DNA of 64,000 nt from Sindora glabra (taxonomy: Eukaryota; Streptophyta; Magnoliopsida; Fabales; Fabaceae), in contig CM035233.1 of assembly GCA_020226215.1 (NCBI GenBank), forward strand, positions 23,625,150 to 23,689,149, given 5' to 3'. The notes below the pieces were generated by a model. It made no database searches. It was not told the origin of the DNA and was given only the letters and a program-made list of their open reading frames with translations. Below are positions 1 to 12,520 of the stretch, one piece after another (within the stretch, counting starts at the first letter, position 1; each line of letters begins with the position of its first letter). Position numbers and translations under genes: made by a program.

Positions 1-1330
1 TAATGTTTACTAAATTTTAACAAGAAAAATTGAATTTTTCTCATGAAAGCATAGGAAACCCAAGAACCTTTGTTATGCAAAACCAATCCATCTTTTTTTT
101 TCAAAACTTGATATTCATGTGTTCTATCACCTTAAATTTAAGGTAGTATATAATGTAACATCTTTTGAATAATATAAACAAAATTTTTCCCTTTTTCCAT
201 AGAAAACTTGAGAGTTTCAACTTACTATCTCTTTAATTTTTTTCCATTTTCACATAAAATCATTTTTAAAATTAACACTTCCAAACTTTTCATCATAAAA
301 CTTTTCAAAAAAAATTTTAAACTAATTTATCATGATAGTCATGACTTCAGCACATTATCAATCATAAAATATGAATAACAGATTATCCACTATGAATAAT
401 CATAACTTCAACACATCATCAACCACAAAAACAAATATATATCTCATATATAAACATCATTAAAAAATAAAAATCAAGAAGAAAAAAAGTAAATCTCTAA
501 TCACTTAAGGATGCTTGTAGAACTTGTTCCCTTCAACTAGAATCCAAAGCATAGAATTCAAGACATTATGAAGTAAGTGAATAAATCTAAGGAAAGAACT
601 ATGAAAAGAAGATCACGGAGATATGTAGGCTTCTACCTTCCCTAGGAGATCAAGAGAGCTTCTATCACTAACTAACTTTCAAGAATAGTTAAGAAAGTAG
701 TAGAATCTCTCTAGAAAATAATTAGAAAACCCTCAAGAATCCAACTTCTTTCTCTAGCCATGCATCTAATTCTTTGGTGTGGAAAGAATTGAATTTGCCA
801 ACCTATTTATAGGAAAAAATATGAGTGGTCATCAAGTAATGATGTCATACTTGCATCATTAAAATGACATCGTCTTACTTACCTAAAATTTACATCTTCC
901 AATAATATTCATATTCTTTCTTTATGCCCAAATTTTGTTATTAAATCCTTCATCAATTGATAATAAATCCTAAATTAAATAAACATTGCTCTAATATTAT
1001 AAAGTCAAGTCATATTACCCTAAGTCCTTTAAACTAAATCAAATTCCCTCCTTTCCGCCTAGTGGTCATCCATGCCTTTGTGAATGTGTTTAAAATTATA
1101 ATTTTGCCACCTTTGGATTATTTTAAGATGCTCCTGGGTAAAAATATTAAATTACTTCCAAACCTTATTAACCTTGGATATTATATACACATAATTTTCT
1201 CAAATTTTATTAAATAACTCTTAATAAATTTTTCTTCTACTAAAACTAATAAATGCCTTTACTAGCAAAAATTTATATTTTTTCTTATTATCCACTAATA
1301 GATGCCATCTGACTTTAGTTATATCTATTT
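1..1330 (-). mobile_element. LTR-like promoter/leader segment, incomplete
   Basis: Read on the minus strand, a TATA box (CCTATAAATAGG, about 808-819) is followed by a transcript-leader-like stretch down to about 480, and preceded by an AT-rich U3-like segment up to about 1,330. This arrangement resembles the U3-R-U5 of a plant LTR retrotransposon. No terminal TG/CA pair, primer-binding site or second copy was found, so the limits are arbitrary. It could instead be the promoter of an unrelated lost gene. No protein-coding capacity is visible. Confidence 0.3.
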
Positions 1331-2480
1331 CTATTTACTAGGCTTTTTTTTATTGGCTATTACAATAAGTTTTGCAATAGAAGAAATAAGGCCACCAAGT
1401 TCAAACTAAACTACTATTCCAATTGATGTAGTTCCATAAGCAAAATGGTGATGTAGAGTGTGGCTACTACTTATGCAATACATGGCTAAGATGGTTATAA
1501 GCATGAAAGAACACCAAAACCCACATAGGGGAATCACTTCTAATTATTTATAGCTCTTGACACACTTATATGTATTGGTTTTGATGCTAACATGCTATTA
1601 TTGCAAAAAAAAATGCATTGTTAAAGAACAACTTGAAATCATATGCCCAGGATCAAATGAACTAAGTGTGAGATTTGTGGGTAGAGTATATCCTTCAAGC
1701 CAAATGTACATTGAACTAAGTGTCTATGTCATAACATGTTTGTATCTATTTGTAATTTTGGTGTCTGTTTCAATATAGTTAAGGTCTGTAGGTGATATGC
1801 AATCACAATATTGTAAATGGTTAGTGATATTGTTGTAAAGCATGTGTAAATGTCTTAAATTATATAAAATATCTTTCATTTTCTAATATTTGATGTTGAT
1901 TCTACGTACTGTGCTTATGCTACTGATGTCTCTACTGATAACTTATTTTGTAGGTGCTACAATTGTTTCTACTGAATTACAAACAATGCAAAATTATTTT
2001 TTTTTTAAAAAAAAGATCCCTAAAAAATGTTAGTTCTTTACAAAACATCAATATGTTAAGTACATACAATATTGATTATTTACAACAAACCAACATCTAA
2101 TGTGGCGGAAAAAGATGTTGCCAATTAAACACTTTTTTAACTAAATAACCGATCTAAAGGGTCTTTACTATGATGGCATCATTCTAGTAGGGATCTACAT
2201 GTAATTTTAGGAAAGAACATCATACATTAAATATTAGTTATTAACATACAATCAACATCAAATGTTTTCAGTAAAATGACATCACTTTAGCTTAAATGTC
2301 AATTATAAAGAAAAAAAAATCGATGTATAATCACAAATGTCTTTTCCTTGAAATCTTAAAATTTATTTGACAGAAGGCATGCGTACTAGGCATTATTTTT
2401 ATTTAAAAAATCAACATCTTAATTAAAACAACGTTGCCTAGCTTACTAGTCTCATGCTAACAAAATTACAAAAATACTGA
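1331..2480 (+). mobile_element. possible 3' part of a decayed CACTA element
   Basis: A short plus-strand stretch (about 1,380-1,500) translates with stops to a pattern like the C-terminal end of Ulp1-type (C48) protease domains captured by CACTA elements. The residues DVECGYYLCNTWLRW resemble the usual 'CGYYVMRYM' block. It is followed by about 450 bp (2,030-2,480) with repeated GATGTT/AACATC words in both orientations, as in CACTA subterminal regions. No CACTA terminus was found. The call is tentative. Confidence 0.25.
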
Positions 2481-4610
2481 CAAGAGACGAAATAAAATCC
2501 TAAAATGATGTGACACCAAATGCAAAGTCAAGAGTTCCTTCATCCCCAAGCATTTTGAACCTGTGTATTGAAACACAAATTTGGCCTTAGCTTATTTCTT
2601 CTACCAAAGTTCAGTCATCAAATTTATTCTTTTTTTCTTTCATAAGGTATATCTTTATATTTTCTTTCTAGATATACGGTGTTGGATAGGTTTCGTGTTG
2701 GTGCTTGGAACATCTTAAGCTGAGGATGATTAGGGTTGACCTTTGGATTTATTGATAATATCTTAGTGATGCTTTGCTCATGAATATGTAACATATATAA
2801 CCCATGTACAAAAAATAAATAACACACATAATCATTCATATAAATATATGGATCTTGTTGTTTACGTTATTGCTTAAAATATACACGATTTGGGATGATT
2901 TCGAATTAAAATTGGATCTAGTTCTCATATATTGATGAATGTGCCAATTGCTGTAATGTCTAGGCGATGATCTCTTATAATTTATTTCATGCTCTCGTGC
3001 ACATGTTTTTTACTAGAATCATGCAATGCCTAAACATTTTTTTTTAACTTCTATGAAATTCTTTTTGTAAAATTCATTACTTTATTTAGAATTTATATAT
3101 GTGCATAGTACCCAAAATTCTTAAAAAAAAAAAACTCAGAACTTCTTTTATAAAATTTTGAGAATTTTGAATTTATATGTATGAGGTTGGTAACATGTAT
3201 TATAAGACAACTTTAGTAAATAATTTTATATAAGAATTATAATTTTAAAGTATTTATTTTAAATGTTTTAAATTATCAAATCATTTTAATTGTTATTATG
3301 AAAAATATAAAATTTAATTGTTCGTATATAAATGATTTGACTAAATATTTATTTTTAGTACTAAATAGTTATTTTACTTCATTTTTATGATAAAATATCT
3401 AAATTTTAGTTTTATAAAATATAATTATAATTTTATAACATTAGTTATTTATCTAAAATATATTAATTGAAGTGCGGTTTTAGGGGAAACTATTTTGGAA
3501 GTAGAAAAATTAATTATGCTCCATTTAAATGCTAGTAGTATTATTATTTTAACTATTAAATAATCATTCAGTTAACTTTATAACAAAATCTAATTGTAAA
3601 TTTTTTAAAATTCTGCTATAATTTTCTTTAAATTGATGATAAAATTAGTGATAATATATTTAATTTTTTTCTTACATCGGCAGTTAAGGTCTTTTTGATA
3701 AACTACATTTTAAATAAAAGTTTTGTAATGGCTATGCCTATTTTAAATAATTTTCGTATAAATTTGTAATGCTTATTAATATTTAAATATACATATAAGA
3801 TTTTTCTTCCTTTGAAAAAGAAATGACTTGAATTTATAATTTTGAAATACTGGTTTGAAGCATTTAAATTTGTTAATTTATTTGATAAATAAATTATTTT
3901 TGTTTAAATAATTTCATATGCCATTTATTTTCAACTACTTAATAATTATTTAACCTATTTTGTGAAAAAATTTATATCTTAAATTTTATTTAACAATGTT
4001 GGATTTTAAGTCAAGTAACTTTCAGAAGTCACTCTAGCATACACGAGACTTTATTTTATTAGATTATCTAATGTTAAGTATATCTCATCTCAATTTCAAT
4101 AATGTAGAACATAAAACTTATTCATTTTTGTTATATTTAATTTATGCAAACTAGATATTTTTTTAAGTTTAACTTATTTTAAAATAAATACAGTTTTATT
4201 ACACATATTTTCTTTCCACTTTCTTGGCTTTTCTAGATTTTTCTTTTTTCTTCTAACTAGTGGAGGGCCCGGCACAATAAAAATAATATAGGTATTTAAT
4301 TAAAATTATTTTAATAATAGATAATTTGATAACCTAAAAATTTAACAAAGCAATTATTATTAACATCATTTGAATAAGGAATTTGATGAAAATGCATTAA
4401 AATAAATATAAAATTAATCTTTAGAACCACATACAAAAATACAGAAAAATAAAAGCTTTCATAACCTGTGATACAACTAATTCCTAATAATATTATCAAC
4501 TGATGTTAAAAATGAAATTAACATAAATGTACTTACACTTATTTTTTTCCATAAGAAAAAAATAGATAATTTCAAGTGTCTTATAATATATAATACTTAT
4601 TTAGTTCACA
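2481..4610. other. AT-rich intergenic DNA, nothing recognised
   Basis: Very AT-rich sequence with homopolymer runs. Short open frames at 2,624-2,839 and 4,311-4,499 (both minus) have low-complexity composition and no recognisable motif. No gene, RNA or element could be supported. Confidence 0.5.
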
Positions 4611-6700
4611 ATGTGAAAATTATTATATATCTACTACAATAAGATATTTTTTATCACCTCCAAAAACATTGCATTCTTTGTTGTATTTGTTTGTTAACCA
4701 TTATCATCACATATTAATATTGTTATTAAAATTGTGATGTTACCAATTTACCTAAAAAATCTTCAAAACCTATTAATATCAATTATATATCCTATCACCT
4801 TATTTTCTTATCCGTGATTTATATATTTAAGGTATTAATGTATTGTTTAGTAAGATTGAAAGAACATTATATTTTAAATTAATACATGTTTAAATATTAA
4901 CAATAAAATATTAATATGAATTTTAATTTGATATTACAATCAATTCTATTAATTAAAAAATTAATTATATCAAAAATTGAATGATTGAATTTTAGAATTT
5001 TATCAAAGTTAATAGTGTGAAAATTATTATATACTTACCACTATTACAAATTTTTGAACATCTCCTTAAACATCAAATACTTTATTATATTTATTAGTTG
5101 ACCAATATTATCACATATTAATATTGTGGTTGACTTTATCAATCTACTTAAAAAATATTTAAAATTATTAACATCAATTTTATATCTGTTATCACATTTT
5201 TTTTCAGGGTAAAATGTAATTTACCCTCCTAAATTATGAGATATATGCAAAATTTTTCATAGTTTCAAACTAAGGGCAATTTAATACCTAAATTATGATT
5301 AGTGTGCAATTAATCCCCTAATATTGAGTTGTAATTCAAATTGATAAGAATAGCACCCTAATCCTATCCTTTTTTTTTCCTTCACCAATGTTCCTTTCAT
5401 TCTCTTTATTTAAGGCATTATTGTGGTAGACTAAAAAACCTCTTATTTCTTCTTTCACTAATTTATAATCTCTTTTTCATTTTTTTATTGTAAAATTCTA
5501 ATATTGTCATTTTTAGTTTACTTCTTTTCTTTTATTTTACCATAAAATTTTAATATCTCTATCTTTGGTTTTTCTAACGGTAAAAAGTCATGTCATTATG
5601 CAAGAGATCATCCTAATATTGCAATTTGCAAGAACTATGGCATACCCAAAAACTAAACTTATTTGTTCTTTCTTGAAAAATAAGCATGTAATATAGTGAC
5701 ATTGTTTTCGCTATATATTTTGGTTTAAGGTAGTGCACATGATCTAGAATACAATTTTTTTTGTCAATTCTTTAGTCCAAATTTTACTAATTGTATTTTC
5801 TTATGTGCAAAGTTAATTTTTGGTTGCAATTTTAACATTTTTTAATTCTTTATTAACATCTATACTAATTATTTTGAAGATATTTGAATACAATTGAGTT
5901 TTCTTTCTAAAGAATACATATTACATATTTAGTGAAAAATATTTACTTGTTTGGACAATAGTCTATTCCATGTATATTAATATAAATCCTTTCCATTTAC
6001 AAAAATTACTATGTAAAAATATAAGAACAATTAATTTGAAACATAATCGGTCTATAATACAATTATACAAATCCTTCTCACCCACAAAATTACTATATAA
6101 AAATACAAAAATAATTAATTTGAAACATAAATAGTTAATCAATCAAAATTTTACAGTAAAATAAAGAAAAAAGCAAATTAAAAATGGAGATCTTATAATT
6201 TTATAGTAAAAGAGAAAAAATATTGTAAAAAAATCATAATTTAGTAAAAGAAGAAACAAAAGGTTTTTTGATCCAAAATAGTAATGTCTTGAAGAGAGAA
6301 AATGGAAAGAATATTAGTAAAAAGAAAGAAAGAAAGGATTAGAGTATTACCCTTATCAATTTGGATTACAACTTAATATTATGGAGTTAATTGCACATTA
6401 ATCATTGTTTAGGCACTAAATTGCTATTAGTTTGAAATTAAGGAATTTTTTGTACATACCTATAGTTTAGTGAGTAAATTACATTTTATCCTATTTTTTA
6501 TTATTAATTTATATATTTATGGTATTAAATTATTGTATATTAAGTTCAAAAGAAAACATTATCTCTTTAACTAATATATCTTTTTTAATTTTTTAAAATT
6601 TTAATTTAATATTTCACTCAATTCTGTTAATTAGAAAATTAATTGTACCAAAACTTTACTAATTTTATTTTAAAATTTTATTAAAATAAATAATTCATAA
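4611..6700. repeat. 400 bp tandem duplication, second copy interrupted
   Basis: The segment at 4,611-5,013 is repeated as 5,014-5,205 plus 6,493-about 6,700. Shared landmarks are GTGAAAATTATTATATA at each copy start, ATCACATATTAATATTG in the middle and TTTATATATTTA in the last part. The second copy is split by the inverted-repeat element at 5,206-6,492. The first copy preserves the uninterrupted target sequence. Matches were made by eye; divergence is substantial. Confidence 0.6.
5206..6492. mobile_element. long-TIR foldback element (Mutator-like MITE)
   Basis: A 1,287 bp element with long terminal inverted repeats. The left end starts AGGGTAAAATGTAATTTACC and the right end is TAAATTACATTTTATCCT. 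The arms match imperfectly for about 350-400 bp each around an AT-rich centre (about 5,650-6,130). No transposase is visible. Flanking bases (TTTTTTTTC left, ATTTTTTAT right) are compatible with a 9 bp Mutator-type target duplication, but they lie in T-rich sequence and the match is weak. The paralogous copy at 4,611-5,013 lacks the element. Confidence 0.6.
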
Positions 6701-8242
6701 CAAAATATGCCAAAATTATGTTAATTATTTAAGGAAATGATTGACAAAATTAAAAATTAATTAAGATTGCTACTAAATCTTTACCGATTTAAAATTTGGA
6801 GTAAAGTTAATTTACATTAATTGTAATTTTAAAGTTTTAAATTTTAATATAAAGTTACACTTAATTCTAGTAATTATGATGAATCAATTGTATCATAAAC
6901 TTAAATGAATGCATTTTTATGTAACAATAAAATTTTACCACAATAAATTAATTGATAATAAAAATTTTATCATATGTACATTGATTACGTAAGAAAACTT
7001 TTGGTAGGTTAAAAAATGGTTGAGATTATGAAATATCTTATCAAGACATTTGTAAAATCTTAAAGATATATTGAATATCAATTATATATATGTCATCATA
7101 TTACTACATGCATGATATATATATATATATTGTCGATGAATTTTTAATACCTCGACTCTCATCATATTTTAAAAAGAAGTTTATTTAAAAGAAGTTTATT
7201 TAAGAGAAAATTATTATTAATTACCGTCTATCAATGAAAATGTCATGAATTATCAATTTCATCTTAATATTAAATGAGAATAAGAAAATCCTAATAATTT
7301 GCTCATCATAACCTAATGATATTGTCAATTAATAATAAAGTAATCTAAATAAAAAAATAAAATCACTAAAAAGTATAAAAATAAATGCTTAATAAAATCA
7401 CAAAATAACCTCAAGTATTTATCTAAAGATTAAGCTACAAATAATAAAGTAATCACTTTTATCGATTAAATCAAATTATTTTGAATTATTTAGTTGAGAT
7501 AATTGATTATCATAATTAATATTAATATTATATTGAATTATCTTTTAAAAGTAAAATTCATTGGGTTTGGAACATGCTAAAGATTATCATATATTGTCAT
7601 AAGAAAGGTATTACAATTGACTTTCATTTAATAAAAACTTACCAATATTAATAAAAGTGAATAAAATAATTAAATGTAAAAGCCAAACAATCAATAATCA
7701 ACAATTAGGCTAATAAAATTTGTTGCAAATTAGAAGCCTACCAAAATTTGGATTTTTTATTTTTGAATGCAAGTATTTGATTGCTATAATTAATTACCAT
7801 ATTGACCAATTATATTTTAATTACCTTTTATCATTGTAACACTGTTGATTGTATTATTAAATATTTACAATATGATGGTGGAAAATTATTTTATGAAAAA
7901 ATATGTTAAAAGAATTAAAAATATTATCATAATTATAAAATTTGATCATGATGTTAAATATTAGATAAAAATTTTATTTCATTATAAAATATATTTTAAA
8001 AGTAAGTGAATAATCAAAAATCCTTTTTTATTATTCTTTTGAGTGAATCATTGTAATGACTCATCTGATTGAATAATTTTTTCTTATTATAGTGTTTTAA
8101 AAAATTTGAAACAATGCTCTAAATAAAATGAAGAAAGAAATTAACATTATATGTTATATTGCCCACCATTTTAAAATAAATTTTTCTGATTATTTATCAT
8201 TTTTTATAATTATAATATTCTAAAATAAATTAAAATAATGAT
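6700..8242. other. AT-rich intergenic DNA, nothing recognised
   Basis: AT-rich with a short (AT)n run near 7,110-7,130. No coding, RNA or complete element signals were found. Parts of about 6,700-7,140 weakly resemble the 400 bp repeat at 4,611-6,700. Confidence 0.5.
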
Positions 8243-8247
8243 CTTGA

Positions 8248-8997
8248 TTATGCGAGTAAACCCTTGGACAATAAAAAACTAGCAAAGGATGAGAAAGAAC
8301 TTGACCCTAACCATAACCCAGCGGTAGAACCAAAGTTATCAAATGTAGCATGACCCTAACAGCGACCTATCAATAGAACTAACACTATAAGATTTAGTTC
8401 TTAACCCAAGTACAAAAGGGAAGTTCTCACAATGGAGAAACGGTCAAATTTCATTAATCATCCAAATCTGGCTTCTGAATTGCAAGTTCCCTTATTTATA
8501 AGCTAAGTTGGCTTCTTAGAGAAGCTCAGTCTTAAATGATAAGTCAAAAGGTCATTTGAAAAATTCACCTCATAAAAACTTATGAAAATTCAAATTAAAG
8601 TAAGAAATTATGCTTATTTATTATCCAATCAAGCCTAAACAAAAATATCAAAACTCACCCTATAAAAACCTATGAAAATTCAAAGAAAATAAGAAATTGG
8701 GTTTATTTATTATCCGATCAAGCCTAAACGAAAATAGCTAATAAACTAAACAATTATAGCCTATAAGTATATCTTGGTCATGCAAATTGGGCCCTTCAAA
8801 TTAGGCTCAAAGTATCCTCAAGTTGTAAGAAAGTGACCCATCTCAGTGTAGCCTCTATTTCATATTGATCTTCTTTTTCTTTGATCTACATAATTAGGCC
8901 TTGCAAAACTTGCTTCATCCTTTTAGTCTTGGATCTAGTCATAGAACCTCTAATTCCATACAAAGGATCTTTAGGTTAGCTAGCTAAATCTCTATCA
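8248..8997 (-). repeat. 3' LTR of the gypsy element
   Basis: The 3' LTR of the minus-strand element. It aligns with 14,227-14,992 throughout (shared landmarks GCAAAGGAT, CTCACAATGGA, TAAGTCAAAAGGTCAT, GTGACCCATCT). Its plus-strand left end reads TTATGCGAG where the other LTR has TGATGCGAG, so the terminal TG is mutated. Its other end is TCTATCA. Confidence 0.9.
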
Positions 8998-9011
8998 CTC
9001 CCTCCCTCCTT
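8998..9011 (-). other. polypurine tract (PPT)
   Basis: On the minus strand this reads AAGGAGGGAGGGAG and directly abuts the LTR start TGATAGAG. This is the expected second-strand primer position for an LTR retrotransposon. Confidence 0.85.
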
Positions 9012-10110
9012 GAAAAGATTTATCCTTGAATCAAATCCATCACCTACATTAAACAAAGATAGATCAACAACATTAAATGTAGCATTTACATTATCATATT
9101 CACTTAGCAAATCTAACTTGTAGGCATTGCCATTGATTCTCTCTAGAACTTGAAATAGCCTATCTCTTCTAAGTCAAAACTTGGATTTTCTTTGAGTAAG
9201 GAACTTCTCATTCCACATATGAACCCAAATGCAATCTCTGGGTTTAAAAACAACTTTAATGCACCCTTTATTGACTTGCTTTAAGTATTTCTCATTCTTT
9301 TCTTCAATGTTAACTCGAACTCTTGTATGCAACTTCTTGATAAAATTTTTCTTATGCTTACCATCCAAATTAGCATGTTCATTAGTAGCCAAAGGTAAAA
9401 TATCCAATAGAGTCAAGAAATTAAAGCTATACAACTTCAAATGTAGAATAAGAAGTAGTAGAATGAACAATTTTATTGTAAGCAAACTTAACATGTGACA
9501 AACATCTTTCCTAATTTTTTAGATTCTTTTGAATGAGAAAATGCACCAAAGTAGTAAATGTTCTATTAACCTCTTCAATTTGTCCATCTATTTAAGGATG
9601 TGCAATAATAGAAAACAAGAGTTTAGTTCCTAACTTACCCTACAAAGGATGCCAAAAGTGACTTAGGAACATAATATTTCTATCACTTACTATTAGTCAT
9701 GGCAAACCATGCAAACATACTACTTCCTTAAAGAACAAATTAGCAATATATGTTGCATCATTGGTTTTAGAACATGCAATAAAATATGCCATTTTGCTAA
9801 ACCTATGAACAATAACAAATATGTTATCTTTTTCACCTTAAGTTCTAGGCAATCCTAGCACAAAATTCATGGAGATATCAATCCAAGGTTGATTTGGTAT
9901 AGGCAAAGGTGTATGGAAACCACGCGGCACAACTTTAGATTTAGCTTGTTTATATGTTATGTACTTGTTATAAATAGATTGCACATCATGCTTCATACTA
10001 GGCTAATAGAAATGCTCAAATAGAATTTCTAAAGTCTTTTGCACACCAAAATGCCTCATCAATTCACCATCGTGAGTTTCTCTAACTAGCATTTCATGAA
10101 GGAACATACA
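9012..10110 (-). pseudogene. gypsy integrase, decayed
   Basis: Minus-strand translation in shifting frames shows an integrase. A zinc-binding/linker part lies near 9,960-10,110. The catalytic core spans about 9,500-9,930, with recognisable FSKMAYFIACSKT, VSDRNIMFLSHFW and AHPQIDGQIEEVNRT blocks carrying D, D and E. The C-terminal domain spans about 9,170-9,494, with VVFKPRDCIWVHMWNEKF. A tail toward the PPT includes LERINGNAYKLDL and ATFNVVDLSLF. Stops interrupt the core. In intact elements this enzyme inserts the cDNA copy; here it cannot be functional. Confidence 0.85.
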
Positions 10111-10817
10111 GGTACACAAAATTTATTTTCTTAAACAAGAAATCATTAGGCCTATAATAGTCACCATAAGCATGCTTAGAACAAGAATCTCATACTTGGC
10201 TAAAATCAAAATCATTGACATACAAGTTCTTAATATGCTTAAAAGCAAGTAATTTAGTTTGTAAAGAAGAAAGTAATGCATACCTCCTGTACAGTGCATC
10301 AACCATAATGTTTTCCTTACCATTCTTGTATTTGATTACATAAGGTAACATCTTAATGTACTCAAACTACTTGGCATGTCTCTTTTGAAGCTTCCCTTAG
10401 GATTTCAAAAACTTCTAGCTTTAATGATATGAATGAATGATGAACTCCTTTGGCCATAAGAAATGCTGACAAGTTTGCAATATTCTCGTCAATGCGTAGA
10501 CTCTTTGTCATAAGTAGGATAATTCAATGCTACCCTACTAACATTTTCACTAAAATATGCAATCAGTTTGGAGTCTTGCATCAATATAACTCCTCTTCCA
10601 ACACCAAAAACATCACATTCAATTTTAAAAGCTTTATTTCTTTCAAGGTATTAAAAGCCTTTTCATGCATATCATCCCATTTGAACATAACATTCTTTTT
10701 AACAAGTTCGTTTAAACATGCTTTAATAGAACTAAAGCCCTTTACAAACCTCCTATAAAAACTTGCTAAACCATGAAGGCTTCTTGCCTCACTTACATTC
10801 TTAAGTGTAGGGAAATC
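10111..10817 (-). pseudogene. gypsy RT connection/RNase H region, decayed
   Basis: Downstream of the reverse transcriptase on the minus strand, translation gives the usual thumb/connection block (SEARSLHGLASFYRRFVKGF, about 10,730-10,810). Fragments of the RNase H region follow, ending before the integrase zinc finger. Several stops and frame changes are present. An apparent 102-residue plus-strand reading frame at 10,450-10,758 is only the complement of this region. Confidence 0.75.
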
Positions 10818-11321
10818 TCAAATCACCTTAACCTTTTCTTCATCAACACTTATTCCTCTTGAACTAACAACAAAACCCAAAAACACAACAGATTCCATGC
10901 AAAATGAACACTTCTTAAAATTTGCATGCAATTTATTTTCCCTTAAAACTCTAAACACAGGATACAAGTGTTCAACATGTTCATCCAAATTTTTGTTGTA
11001 AACTAAAATGTCATCAAAGCAAACCATAACAAATGTACTAATGAAAGAACACAAGACATCGTTCATTAATCTCATGAAAGTACTAGGTGCATTAGTTAAA
11101 TCAAATGGCATCACTAAAAACTCATGTAAACCATATTTTATCTTGAAAGAAGTTTTCCATTCATCACCTTCTTTCATATGAATTTGATAATAGCCATTCT
11201 TCAAATCAATTTTAGAAAGCATACACAAACGATGCAATTCATCAAGCATATCATCCAATCTAAGGATAGGATATCTATACTTTACAATGATTTTATTAAT
11301 GGCTTGGTAGTTAACACACAT
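10818..11321 (-). pseudogene. gypsy reverse transcriptase core
   Basis: An uninterrupted 167-residue frame covers most of the reverse transcriptase palm and fingers. It shows the start block CVNYQAINK, then YPILRLDDMLDEL, SKIDLKNGYYQI, TSFKIKYGLHEF, VMPFDLTNAPSTF and the catalytic box CFDDILVYN (the family usually has YxDD or FxDD). It is the longest surviving open part of pol. Flanking stops, including one just upstream of the first Met, show it is a fragment and not an independent gene. In an active element it copies the RNA genome into DNA. Confidence 0.9.
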
Positions 11322-12160
11322 GTGCTATGTCGTATCTTTCTTTAGAACTAAAATCATAGGTATAGAACATGGACCAAGACTCTCCCTCATGAATCTCTTT
11401 TACAATAATTCATCCACTTGCCTTTGAATTTCCTTTGTCTCTTCAGGACTTGTTTTATAGGCTGGTCTATTTAGGATTAAAGAACCCAGAATGAAGTCTA
11501 TTTGATGCTTAATACCTTTAAAATGAGGTAATCTATGTGGTATTTCTTCTAGAAAAGTATCAACAAATTCCTATAACAAAGAAATAACCACACTAGGCAG
11601 AGAAGAATTAAGATTGTTAGTGAAAGAGATATCCTTGTACATGAGCATAAGTAGTTGCTCTCTTGCTATCAAAGCACGCTCAACCTCATTTTTTCTTGCA
11701 AATGCATTAACTCTCTTATTTTTCTCACTACTCTTTAAATTTTTCTCCTTACTACTCACCATTTATTTTTCTCTTTTAGCTTAAACTCACTTTTCTTATC
11801 TTTCCTCTCTTTCTCTTGAATGCTCAATTAATCTTCTCTTATTTTGCTTTCTGTTGCAATCTTAATTTGATCAGCATATGCCTTAGTAGGTTTAAGAGGT
11901 GTTAATATAATGATGTGGTTATTCATGGCAAGGGTGTATCTATTTTTGTACCTATCATGAATAACTTTTTTTTCAAATTGCCATAAACACCTAAGAAATA
12001 GATGTCCAACATGTATAGGTGCCACATCACAAAGAACCTCATCTTTGTATTTGCCAATGAAAAATGAAAATAGCACTTGCTTAATCACTTTTATATCTCT
12101 ATATTCATTCAACCACTATAATCTATATGGATTAAGATGTTTTGATGTTGGTAAATTCAA
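11322..12160 (-). pseudogene. gypsy protease-RT spacer region, decayed
   Basis: The continuation of pol between protease and reverse transcriptase on the minus strand. The segment at 11,828-12,112 gives VLFSFFIGKYKDEVLCDVAPIHVGHLFL-type text with a DVAPIHVGHLFLRCLWQF block, typical of the C-terminal part of gypsy proteases. The segment at 11,571-11,762 is Lys/Glu-rich linker. About 11,330-11,520 carries the N-terminal RT approach, with several stops. Confidence 0.65.
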
Positions 12161-12225
12161 TTTCTTAACCAATAAGGTGCTAGTAACATTATTACAACTT
12201 CCACTATCAATAATCATATTATATG
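12160..12225 (-). pseudogene. retroviral-type aspartic protease active site
   Basis: On the minus strand the sequence gives IIDSGSCNNVTST. The DSG triad is the catalytic motif of the LTR-retrotransposon aspartic protease (family usually D-S/T-G). It sits between the gag zinc knuckle and the reverse transcriptase, as expected. The reading frame around it is broken. Confidence 0.8.
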
Positions 12226-12449
12226 CCTTGTCATTTATATGGGATCAAATATGAAAGATATAACTCACACTGCTCCTCATCACCATCTCTTTTAGGCTAT
12301 ATGTTAAGAGCATGCCTAGTAACTAACACATCTCCATTCATAGGATTTGCAATATCAACATCACTATAATCTTCCAATGGTGGCATTTCATCATCAATTG
12401 AGCTCACACTCTCTATGTCTCCGTTATCTAGTACAATCATAGCTCTTTA

Positions 12450-12520
12450 ATTTAAACATTAAGAAGTAATATGTCCAAATCCTTAACACCTGAAACACTT
12501 AGTATCACGTGATCTAGAAG
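12450..12520 (-). pseudogene. gag zinc knuckle with in-frame stops
   Basis: Minus-strand translation gives a CX2CX4HX4C nucleic-acid-binding knuckle beginning KCFRC, continuing through GFGHITS and ending in a Cys. Two TAA codons fall inside it. The zinc ligands are all preserved, but the protein would terminate here. Confidence 0.75.

Noticed and set aside
9229..9498. 89-codon plus-strand frame
   Set aside because: It is the complement of the gypsy integrase C-terminal domain on the minus strand.
10450..10758. 102-codon plus-strand frame
   Set aside because: It is the complement of the gypsy RT connection/RNase H region.
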